Shown: piece after piece, positions 1 through 5,057 of the stretch | Layout: every line of letters begins with the position of its first letter | Numbering within the stretch: the stretch's first letter is position 1 | Translations under genes and position numbers: made by a program | Source of the DNA: Bacteroidales bacterium | GTDB lineage: Bacteria > Bacteroidota > Bacteroidia > Bacteroidales > VadinHA17 | Assembly: GCA_003162595.1 (NCBI GenBank) | Contig: PMNJ01000372.1 | Location: 1 to 5,057 of the forward strand | Direction: 5' to 3' | Length of the DNA: 5,057 bases | The notes under the pieces: generated by a model | The model's database searches: none | The model's input: only the letters and a program-made list of their open reading frames with translations | What the model was told of the DNA's origin: nothing

Positions 1-1158
1 AATAGTCAACAGAGGAACTTCGACGGTGAGCGGATTAGCGGTGATGTATTTCTGTACAGGTATATTAAAGAAGAAGACAGGGTAATAGCTGTTCTTTCAG
101 ACGGAATGGGACATGGTGTTAAAGCAAATATTCTTGCTACCCTTACAGCCACTATGGCCATAAATTTTACCCGTGAACATAAAGAAGTAGACCGTATCGC
201 CGAAATAATTATGAATACTTTGCCCGTATGCAGTGAGCGGAAAATCAGCTATTCAACTTTTACTATAATTGATATTGAAAGCAGCGGGAGAGCAACTATT
301 TTGGAATATGACAATCCGTCAAGCCTGATTTTAAGAGGAAACCAGATATTTGATCCTTCATGGAAAAAGGTAGTGCTCGAGAAGGGTAAGAACTCGGGTA
401 AAGTACTCAAAACCTGCTCATTCATGCCTGAGAAAGAAGACAGAATCATCTTTTGTTCCGACGGTGTTTCTCAAAGCGGAATGGGTAGCGAACAATTTCC
501 CTTTGGATGGGAAAGGGAAAATATATCTACTTATGCTGCATCTCTGGTAACAAGCGAAGCTTCAATTTCAGCCATTATGCTTGCCGGAAAGATAGTTACA
601 ATGGCTCATAAAAACGATAACTATAAAGCCCGCGATGATATAAGTTGTGCAATTATTTATTTCCGCGAACCTCGCAAACTGATCATCTGTACCGGTCCCC
701 CTTACGAAAAGGAGAAGGACAAAGAGCTGGCCGCAAAAGTCATGGCTTATAAAGGAAAAGTGATTCTTTGCGGTGGGACAACAGCAGATATTATCGCCAG
801 GGAATTAAACAGGACAATAATTGATGAATTAATATTCGAAGATCCCGAACTACCACCTGAAAGCTTTCTTGAAGGTATTGATCTGGTGACCGAAGGGATA
901 CTTACACTTCAGAAGGTCAACGAGATCTTGAAAATATATAATAACAGTGTAAAACTTGGCAAGGGACCGGCCGACAAGATCGTAAGACTGATAATGGAGA
1001 GCGATGAGATTCACTTTATAATTGGTACAAGGATCAACATTGCACACCAGGACCCAAACCTGCCTGTTGATCTTGAAATAAGGCGTACCGTTGTAAAAAG
1101 AATAGCACGTTTGCTTGAGGAAAAATGGCTGAAGAAAGTCACCTTCGAATATATCTGA
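1..1158 (+). CDS. SpoIIE-family (PP2C-type) serine/threonine phosphatase, 5' end outside window
   Basis: This is a probable metal-dependent protein phosphatase of the SpoIIE/PP2C type, acting in the cytoplasm on an unknown phosphoprotein. The frame is open from base 1, so the ATG at 106 lies inside the domain and is not the start: it is the Met of the SDGMGHGVKA motif (window codons 33-42). The Asp of this motif and the Asp of ISGD (codons 12-15) are the expected metal ligands. FCSDGVSQSG (codons 152-161) and DDISCAIIYF (codons 212-221) carry the later acidic residues. A domain of about 160 residues follows (codons 223-385) and includes a CGGTTADI stretch. From memory, phosphatases with this architecture and about this length sit beside [FeFe]-hydrogenase and ferredoxin genes in Bacteroidales and Clostridia, so such genes may lie upstream. 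Probably only a few tens of N-terminal residues are missing. The family call is firm; the hydrogenase link is inference. Confidence 0.88.
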   Translation, partial: NSQQRNFDGERISGDVFLYRYIKEEDRVIAVLSDGMGHGVKANILATLTATMAINFTREHKEVDRIAEIIMNTLPVCSERKISYSTFTIIDIESSGRATILEYDNPSSLILRGNQIFDPSWKKVVLEKGKNSGKVLKTCSFMPEKEDRIIFCSDGVSQSGMGSEQFPFGWERENISTYAASLVTSEASISAIMLAGKIVTMAHKNDNYKARDDISCAIIYFREPRKLIICTGPPYEKEKDKELAAKVMAYKGKVILCGGTTADIIARELNRTIIDELIFEDPELPPESFLEGIDLVTEGILTLQKVNEILKIYNNSVKLGKGPADKIVRLIMESDEIHFIIGTRINIAHQDPNLPVDLEIRRTVVKRIARLLEEKWLKKVTFEYI

Positions 1159-1176
1159 CTTCCGTTTCTGTTTTCT

Positions 1177-1199
1177 AATATTTCTGTGCTCTGCACCTT
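1177..1199 (+). repeat. Intergenic repeat unit, copy A
   Basis: This 23-bp unit has the core GTGCTCTGCACCTT preceded by an AATATTT-type AT block. It differs from copy B (1228-1250) at two positions and from the inverted copy (1302-1324) at two positions. The core contains the small palindrome GTGC-TCT-GCAC. It begins 18 bp after the phosphatase stop codon. CTTTT follows the core, but the four-pair stem is too short to call it a terminator. Confidence 0.75.
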
Positions 1200-1227
1200 T
1201 TGCATCCACAAGGAAAATTCAGCTACA

Positions 1228-1250
1228 AATATTACGGTGCTCTGCACCTT
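1228..1250 (+). repeat. Intergenic repeat unit, copy B
   Basis: This is the second direct copy of the 23-bp unit, 21 of 23 bases identical to copy A, with the full palindrome GGTGC-TCT-GCACC. With the inverted copy at 1302-1324 it could form a long stem matching at 21 of 23 positions around a loop of about 51 bases. The 10-bp word CTACAAATAT that overlaps its left edge (1223-1232) recurs at 1274-1283. Confidence 0.75.
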
Positions 1251-1301
1251 GAGAATCTATGGTAATCTTTTTTCTACAAATATAAATGCAAAATAAATCC
1301 T

Positions 1302-1324
1302 AAGGTACAGAGCACCGAAATATT
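1302..1324 (-). repeat. Intergenic repeat unit, copy C (inverted)
   Basis: Read on the minus strand, this is the same 23-bp unit with core GGTGCTCTGTACCTT. It matches copies A and B at 21 of 23 positions each. Its inverted placement relative to copy B makes a potential hairpin between the two convergent genes, which could end transcription from both sides or protect 3' ends. That role is inference. Confidence 0.75.
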
Positions 1325-1341
1325 TAACTTTATTATTAGAT

Positions 1342-1373
1342 CTTAGTGCCTTGGCACCTTGGTGGCAAAAAAA
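1342..1373 (+). repeat. Intergenic repeat of the CTTAGTGCCTTGGTGG type
   Basis: The stretch reads CTTAGTGCC, then TTGGCACC, then TTGGTGGC followed by an A run. It contains the perfect palindrome GTGCC-TT-GGCAC (1346-1357) and an 8-bp near-tandem (CCTTGGCA, CCTTGGTG). From memory, repeats built of such short GTGCCTT/GTGGC words are frequent between genes in Bacteroidota. It ends 4 bp before the NUDIX stop codon. On the minus strand the T run comes before the palindrome, so it does not look like an intrinsic terminator for that gene. Confidence 0.45.
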
Positions 1374-1377
1374 CTTA

Positions 1378-1809
1378 TTACCTCTGAATTTTTAAAAATT
1401 CAACTGTTTTATCGAACAGATGTGGCTGAATATCCGGATGAGTAAGCATTTCCGGAAGATGATCGGATAAAACGATTTCACCTATTTCAGAAGTATCAGG
1501 TATCGGACCAATCTCAAGTACTTCAGCAAGATAAAGTCTTCCCCATCCGGTTTCGTCATCCTTTGTTACTGAATATGTTGCAATACAAACAAGGTTGAAT
1601 TTTAACGCCCCTGTCTCCTCCATTAATTCTCTTCCTGCTGCCTCAAATGAAGTTTCCCCTTTTTCAATATGCCCACCAGATATCTCCCAGGTTGAGCGTT
1701 TTTGGTGGCGGACAAATATCCAACTATCCATATATCTGACTGATATGACTGAATAAGTCAGTTTTGAACCGGGAACAAAGAGCGGGTCGTAAAAATTAAT
1801 TTCTGTCAT
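1378..1809 (-). CDS. NUDIX hydrolase
   Basis: This 143-residue cytoplasmic protein hydrolyses a nucleoside diphosphate linked to another moiety; the substrate cannot be read from sequence. It carries a complete NUDIX box, G-x5-E-x7-REL-x-EE-x-G-A, at residues 46-68 (GHIEKGE, then RELMEETGA), whose glutamates bind the catalytic metal. The preceding WEISGG is typical of the family, and the length is usual for a single-domain member. I chose the ATG at 1809; a TTG three codons upstream (1818) is in frame but is a weaker start, and neither has a clear Shine-Dalgarno sequence. It converges with the phosphatase across a repeat-filled gap and diverges from the metallophosphoesterase, so it is probably transcribed alone. 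A nucleotide-pool cleaning role (oxidised dNTP) is possible but unproven. Confidence 0.9.
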   Translation of the reverse strand: MTEINFYDPLFVPGSKLTYSVISVRYMDSWIFVRHQKRSTWEISGGHIEKGETSFEAAGRELMEETGALKFNLVCIATYSVTKDDETGWGRLYLAEVLEIGPIPDTSEIGEIVLSDHLPEMLTHPDIQPHLFDKTVEFLKIQR

Positions 1810-1895
1810 TTTATTCAATTCTATAACTTGGGCTGGATGTAATAATAGAAAGGATAATTAATATTTGAGTACTTTTATATCAATTTTTTTCATCT

Positions 1896-3083
1896 ATGGG
1901 ATTATTAATTATTCTGATCGTTACAGAAATACTTACAATACTGGTTCTTTGGGAACATTTCTACCATCATTCTAAGGCAAAATATTATCTTTCAATAATT
2001 ATTCATGTTATCCTTAGCCTTGCAGTCTGGATAACTTTTATCGAATTAGATTCTTTCAAAGGATTTTTCGATAGTCCGCGGCATGTCTGGTTGATGATGA
2101 ATATGACAGGATTGATAGTTGCTGTTGTTATTCCAAGAGTTTTATTAGACATTTTACATTTTACTGGTAAACTGGTCAGAATAAAAAAAGGTGACCACAT
2201 AAGATTGTTGACTAACGCGGGGCTGATCATAATGATAGTATTCCTGACTATAATTGGATTCAGTACATTTCATGGGAGATTTAATTTCAAAACAGAAGAG
2301 GTAACGATAAAAATTAAAGATTTAAAAACCGATCTTGATGGTTTGAGAATAGTTCAGTTATCTGATATGCATCTTCCGTGTTTCTATAATCACAGGAAGC
2401 TTCTGCAAAAAGTAATGTATGAAGTCAATGCTCTCAAGCCTGATCTGCTTTTAAATACCGGCGATTTTATTGACTTCGGCTGGAGAGAATTCGACAAAAA
2501 TGATACAATCCTTTCCAAAGCACATAGCCGTTATGGGAACTTTGCAATTTTAGGTAATCATGATGTGGGGACCTACGATCCGTTTTTCACTGAAGCCGAC
2601 AGGGAGAATAACATATTGATAATGATTAATCAGATAAGAGCTTCGGGATACCAGGTCCTTGAAGATGAATATAAAACACTGAATATTGGTAAAGCAAGAA
2701 TCGCACTTATTGGTGTAACAACGGAAGGGCGTCATCCTCATATGATTCATGGCAATGTAAAACAGGCGATGAAGGGTTTAGATGCCGACAGCGTAGATCT
2801 GAAAATACTTCTCAGTCATGATCCCAATCAATGGGCTGAGGACGTGACAGGAAAAACTGACATAGATATTACCCTCTCGGGTCATACTCATGGGATGCAG
2901 ATGGGTATAATCACAAAAAAATTCAGATGGAGTCCGTCAAAATATTTTTACCCTCATTGGAATGGACTTTACTCAGATGGTAAGCAGTATCAGTATGTAA
3001 ATCGCGGACTCGGAGTGCTTGCTATCCCTTTCAGGATATGGATGCCACCAGAAATAACAATAATAACTATTAAGAAGGATTAA
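1896..3083 (+). CDS. Membrane-anchored metallophosphoesterase (YkuE/YaeI-like)
   Basis: This 395-residue protein has a hydrophobic N-terminal third with about four membrane segments (roughly residues 2-19, 31-49, 67-86 and 107-122), followed by a calcineurin-like phosphoesterase domain. All metal-binding motifs are present: D157 and H159 in LSDMHLP, D190 in TGDFID, N221-H222-D223 in GNHD, H308 in LSHDP, and H330/H332 in SGHTHGMQ. This order, with GHTHGMQ near the end, matches the YkuE/YaeI branch, some of whose members hydrolyse UDP-glucosamine-type lipid precursors or related phosphodiesters; the substrate here is unknown. The start has no Shine-Dalgarno sequence, only a T-rich run before the ATG, which is common in Bacteroidota. 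It is divergent from the NUDIX gene and followed by a hairpin 12 bp after its stop, so it is probably a single-gene unit. Confidence 0.9.
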   Translation: MGLLIILIVTEILTILVLWEHFYHHSKAKYYLSIIIHVILSLAVWITFIELDSFKGFFDSPRHVWLMMNMTGLIVAVVIPRVLLDILHFTGKLVRIKKGDHIRLLTNAGLIIMIVFLTIIGFSTFHGRFNFKTEEVTIKIKDLKTDLDGLRIVQLSDMHLPCFYNHRKLLQKVMYEVNALKPDLLLNTGDFIDFGWREFDKNDTILSKAHSRYGNFAILGNHDVGTYDPFFTEADRENNILIMINQIRASGYQVLEDEYKTLNIGKARIALIGVTTEGRHPHMIHGNVKQAMKGLDADSVDLKILLSHDPNQWAEDVTGKTDIDITLSGHTHGMQMGIITKKFRWSPSKYFYPHWNGLYSDGKQYQYVNRGLGVLAIPFRIWMPPEITIITIKKD

Positions 3084-3095
3084 ATCATCTGAATA

Positions 3096-3122
3096 TAGCG
3101 ACAGGTTTCAGACTTGTCTCTA
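3096..3122 (+). repeat. Imperfect palindrome downstream of the metallophosphoesterase
   Basis: Arms TAGCGACAGGT (3096-3106) and ACTTGTCTCTA (3112-3122) flank a TTCAG loop. In RNA, ten of eleven positions pair, counting one G-U pair. It sits 12 bp after the stop codon, where a terminator would be, but no T run follows. It may be a mobile or dispersed palindromic element of the GACAGGT...ACCTGTC kind that also helps end the transcript. Confidence 0.5.
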
Positions 3123-3158
3123 CACTATTGATATTTAAGATAATGCTTTCAAGAAGAA

Positions 3159-3185
3159 ACGGGTAGCATTCGAACTGCCACCCGT
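3159..3185 (+). promoter_or_regulatory. G+C-rich hairpin, possible leader or terminator structure
   Basis: Arms ACGGGTAGCA (3159-3168) and TGCCACCCGT (3176-3185) pair at nine of ten positions around the 7-base loop TTCGAAC. It stands out in AT-rich surroundings. The sequence after it is C- and A-rich (CAAAATTACCCTAACC), so it is not an ordinary T-tailed terminator on the plus strand. It may be a structured leader or regulatory element once belonging to the gene remnant at 3445. Confidence 0.4.
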
Positions 3186-3345
3186 CAAAATTACCCTAAC
3201 CTTGCCTTGATTCTAACCTACTAACCTATTATTGGATGGTTGTAAAAATTATTGGGAGTAATTTACTAACCATTTTTGGATTGGGTAACACATTCTTAGA
3301 CAACCTCGGACAAGCTAATATTCCTGAAATACTAAATATATTTTT

Positions 3346-3374
3346 TTGACATATCGGAATTAATAATTTAACAT
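3346..3374 (+). promoter_or_regulatory. Possible promoter upstream of the GH9 remnant
   Basis: TTGACA (3346-3351) and TAACAT (3369-3374) are separated by 17 bp. The same place can be read in Bacteroidota terms as a TTTG box (3345-3348) with a degenerate TAnnTTTG box beginning at 3369. Both readings are imperfect and the region is AT-rich, so chance is a real possibility. If real, it would transcribe the remnant and possibly the YgjP-like gene behind it. Confidence 0.25.
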
Positions 3375-3444
3375 TTTAGCAGTTTAAAATTTACGGCATC
3401 ATGCGCCAGGAAAAATCTTCATTCATTTTTTATTAAATTGCGCC

Positions 3445-3630
3445 ATGACAAATAACATCAAGTCATGTATGAAAAATACATATATATCATTGATTTTATG
3501 GGCTTTAATAATCACAATATCCAAAGGAAGCGAAAAAGTTGAATGGATCAGGATAAATCAGCTTGGCTACGGGAATAGTGATATCAAAGTAGCTGTTTTA
3601 TTAAGCAGGAAATCATTGGATAAAAAATAG
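3445..3630 (+). pseudogene. Truncated N-terminus of a secreted GH9-type cellulase
   Basis: The 61-residue frame has a signal peptide (KNTYISLILWALIITISKG, residues 10-28; the start may instead be the Met at residue 9, base 3469). It then runs into EWIRINQLGYGNSDIKVAVL (residues 33-52). The IRxNQLGY...KVAVL pattern is the characteristic opening of the N-terminal Ig-like domain (CelD_N) in family 9 glycoside hydrolases, secreted enzymes that cut cellulose or related beta-glucans and are usually 550-850 residues long. Here the protein stops a few residues later, and only 31 bp remain before the next gene, so the Ig domain is cut short and the catalytic domain is absent. Changing the A run before the stop by one base in either direction does not reopen the frame. 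I take it as the remnant left by a deletion. A functional small secreted protein is less likely. Confidence 0.7.
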
Positions 3631-3661
3631 CTGAAACTAATTAAATGTATCAGGATAATTA

Positions 3662-4369
3662 ATGCTACAAGACCAAAAAATTCACAAAATAGAGGATATT
3701 GAATTTAAGGTAATATACTCAAGAAGAAGGTCAATTGGTATCAGTGTTCATCCTGATTCATCTGTGATCGTGAGGGTTCCATATCTTACATCATTTAAAA
3801 CTATAAACAGAATTGTCAATGAAAAGTACGATTGGGTTTTAAAACATCGTGACAATTACAGGAAGCTTGATAACAGTCCGGTGAAAAAGTCCTACAAATC
3901 CGGCGAAACACATCTTTTTCACGGGCATCAGTCTGTTCTAAAGGTTGAAAAAACAGGAAAATCATATGTCAGGTTTTATGACAATACAATTGAGCTGGGA
4001 ACAGAAAAAACAGATGATACCCTGGTAATCAAGAGATTGCTTTATAAAGGCTATAAGGCTGAAGCTTTGAAATATTTTCCTGATTTATTAAATAAGGTTC
4101 TCATAGATCATGGGAATCAGATGTTTAAGCCGGCAGGACTGGTCATCAGGACCATGAAAAGAAGATGGGGAAGCTGTTCAAATAAAGGGGTAATTACCTT
4201 AAGCACAGAACTAATAAAGCTGTCTGACGTGTTCATTGAGTATGTTATTACACACGAGCTATGCCATCTGAAACACCATAACCATGGTCCACAGTTTTAT
4301 AAGCTTCTTTCTGAAGTATATCCTGAATGGAAAACGGTAAGAAAAGAGTTGAGGAAATATATTCAATAG
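3662..4369 (+). CDS. YgjP/DUF45-family (SprT-like) zinc metalloprotein
   Basis: This 235-residue soluble protein belongs to the YgjP-like family (PF01863), classed with M48/gluzincin-like metallopeptidases. It contains the zinc motif HELCH (residues 198-202) followed by H208 in NHGPQFY, matching the family pattern HExxH-x5-H-x3-F. It also has the conserved RRWGSC (residues 167-172) ahead of it. An early RRRSIGISVHPDSSVIVRVP stretch (residues 21-40) matches the usual N-terminal beta-rich part. The length is normal and the protein looks complete. The start has a weak AGGA six bases upstream (3652-3655). Protease activity is assumed from the fold; E. coli YgjP has instead been described as a UTP pyrophosphatase, and related genes are often near restriction-modification loci, which are not visible here. 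It converges with the RNase gene across only 19 bp. Confidence 0.9.
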   Translation: MLQDQKIHKIEDIEFKVIYSRRRSIGISVHPDSSVIVRVPYLTSFKTINRIVNEKYDWVLKHRDNYRKLDNSPVKKSYKSGETHLFHGHQSVLKVEKTGKSYVRFYDNTIELGTEKTDDTLVIKRLLYKGYKAEALKYFPDLLNKVLIDHGNQMFKPAGLVIRTMKRRWGSCSNKGVITLSTELIKLSDVFIEYVITHELCHLKHHNHGPQFYKLLSEVYPEWKTVRKELRKYIQ

Positions 4370-4388
4370 GATTATTAAAGGATACGGT

Positions 4389-5057
4389 TTATATCACAAA
4401 TTCCTGCCCCTTGGCTGGTATTTCAATATTTTTAAACCCTTCACCCGTCAATGATGAAACATACTTCTTCTGTGTTTCATATTCCCCGTGAACTATAAAG
4501 ATCTTTGATAAGGCACTTTTATCCTGGCAACTTATAAAACTGATCATTTCTTTATAATCACCATGTCCACTGAACGATTCGATTTTTTTCACTTCAGCTT
4601 TTACTTCATAAACAGTTCCAAATATGGAAACTTCTTTATCTCCTCTTCCTATTCTTGCACCGAGAGTTGTCGGCGCGCAGTATCCTACAATAAGTATTGT
4701 GTTTTTACGATCTGAAATATTATTTGCAAGATGATGTTTTATACGGCCTGCTTCCATCATACCTGAAGCAGATATAATAACACAGGGTTTTTTATGATCA
4801 TTGAGTTTTTTTGAATCTTCTACCTTGTTTATATAATACAGATTATCAAAACCGAATGGATCGGGGTCTTTTTCGAGAACATCGCTGAAATTTTTATTAA
4901 AACACTCGGGATGCATCCGAAAAACGGCAGTTGCATTTACTGCAAGAGGGCTATCTACAAACATATCAATTTTAGGTAACCTGCCTTCGTTAAAATAGTT
5001 GTTAAGGGAAAATACAATTTCCTGGGTTCGTCCGACACTAAAAGCCGGAATTATAAG
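4389..5057 (-). CDS. Beta-CASP metallo-beta-lactamase-fold ribonuclease, C-terminal part
   Basis: This is the C-terminal 222 residues of a predicted zinc-dependent RNase of the CPSF73/RNase J-like beta-CASP group. The frame is open to the window edge. The ATG at 4964 is internal, since the codons before it read LIIPAFSVGRTQEIV, a conserved beta-CASP stretch. Numbering from the window edge, VDSPLAVNAT (34-43), SASGMMEAGRIKHHL (96-110) and GYCAPTTLGARI (125-136) are family hallmarks. The His in FSGHGD (163-167) fits motif B, and the His in IVHGE (188-192) fits motif C; His rather than Val in motif C is typical of RNA-acting members. The N-terminal half with the HxHxDH zinc site lies outside, and full-length relatives are about 450-470 residues. 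No extra C-terminal domain is present, unlike RNase J. Its RNA target cannot be told. Confidence 0.9.
   Translation of the reverse strand, partial: LIIPAFSVGRTQEIVFSLNNYFNEGRLPKIDMFVDSPLAVNATAVFRMHPECFNKNFSDVLEKDPDPFGFDNLYYINKVEDSKKLNDHKKPCVIISASGMMEAGRIKHHLANNISDRKNTILIVGYCAPTTLGARIGRGDKEVSIFGTVYEVKAEVKKIESFSGHGDYKEMISFISCQDKSALSKIFIVHGEYETQKKYVSSLTGEGFKNIEIPAKGQEFVI

Larger units (their letters stand above)
3084..3444. other. Gene-free region with hairpins and leader-like sequence
   Basis: I see no convincing gene in these 361 bp. The left part holds a hairpin just after the phosphoesterase and a second, G+C-richer hairpin. The middle holds four CTAACC words (3196, 3213, 3221, 3266) and two ATTATTGG words (3228, 3248). 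The right part is AT-rich with a possible promoter. The only start codon with any frame near the right end (3401) gives an 11-codon frame that I do not call. The arrangement suggests the original upstream and leader region of the decayed hydrolase gene that follows; this is inference. Confidence 0.5.

Noticed and set aside
850..1247. Two minus-strand open frames over the phosphatase 3' end (850-1209 and 1011-1247)
   Set aside because: They lie opposite a well-supported coding region and show no recognisable motifs; they are shadows of that gene.
1177..1324. CRISPR-like array from the repeated 23-bp units
   Set aside because: Only three units, one inverted, with unequal gaps (28 and 51 bp) and no cas genes in the window.
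1851..1862. 12-bp word AGGATAATTAAT shared with 3652-3663
   Set aside because: One copy lies in a divergent intergenic gap and the other spans a start codon; the word is AT-rich and short, and nothing else around the two sites matches, so chance is the simplest explanation.
3401..3436. Small 11-codon frame upstream of the GH9 remnant as a leader peptide
   Set aside because: Its ATG lacks a convincing ribosome site and the peptide has no regulatory residue run; it is too short to support.
3615..3661. Frameshift in the A run as the cause of the GH9 truncation
   Set aside because: Removing one A gives a stop within a few codons, and adding one A gives a stop after about six codons; only 31 bp remain before the next gene, so no catalytic domain could be recovered.
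4389..4964. ATG at 4964 as the true start of the beta-CASP RNase
   Set aside because: The frame stays open upstream to the window edge and encodes the conserved PAFSVGRTQ stretch, so this Met is internal.

Overview
The window looks like chromosomal DNA of a member of the Bacteroidota, probably an anaerobic or fermentative lineage of the Bacteroidia. The grounds are AT-rich DNA, weak or absent Shine-Dalgarno sequences before most starts, a SpoIIE-type phosphatase of the kind usually found beside [FeFe]-hydrogenase genes, the leftover start of a secreted family 9 glycoside hydrolase, and intergenic repeats of a style common in that phylum. This is inferred from family resemblance and not from a database search.

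Layout: (1) 1-1158, plus strand, the 3' part of a PP2C/SpoIIE-family phosphatase that starts before the window. (2) 1159-1377, a convergent gap holding three copies of a 23-bp repeat, one of them inverted, plus a fourth repeat of another type. (3) 1378-1809, minus strand, a NUDIX hydrolase. (4) A short divergent gap, then 1896-3083, plus strand, a membrane-anchored metallophosphoesterase of the YkuE/YaeI type. (5) 3084-3444, 361 bp with no gene but with two hairpins, iterated CTAACC words and a possible promoter. (6) 3445-3630, the signal peptide and first residues of a GH9-type cellulase that breaks off, a gene remnant. (7) 3662-4369, plus strand, a YgjP/DUF45 zinc metalloprotease-like protein. 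(8) 4389-5057, minus strand, the C-terminal half of a beta-CASP metallo-beta-lactamase-fold ribonuclease that starts beyond the window.

The intact genes do not form one operon or an evident joint system: orientation changes several times, and the products (signalling or regulatory phosphatase, nucleotide hydrolase, membrane phosphoesterase, metalloprotein, RNase) are housekeeping or accessory singletons. I see no convincing undescribed system. The most notable material lies between genes: the repeat cluster at 1177-1373, and the leader-like region at 3096-3444 that precedes a decayed polysaccharide-degradation gene.
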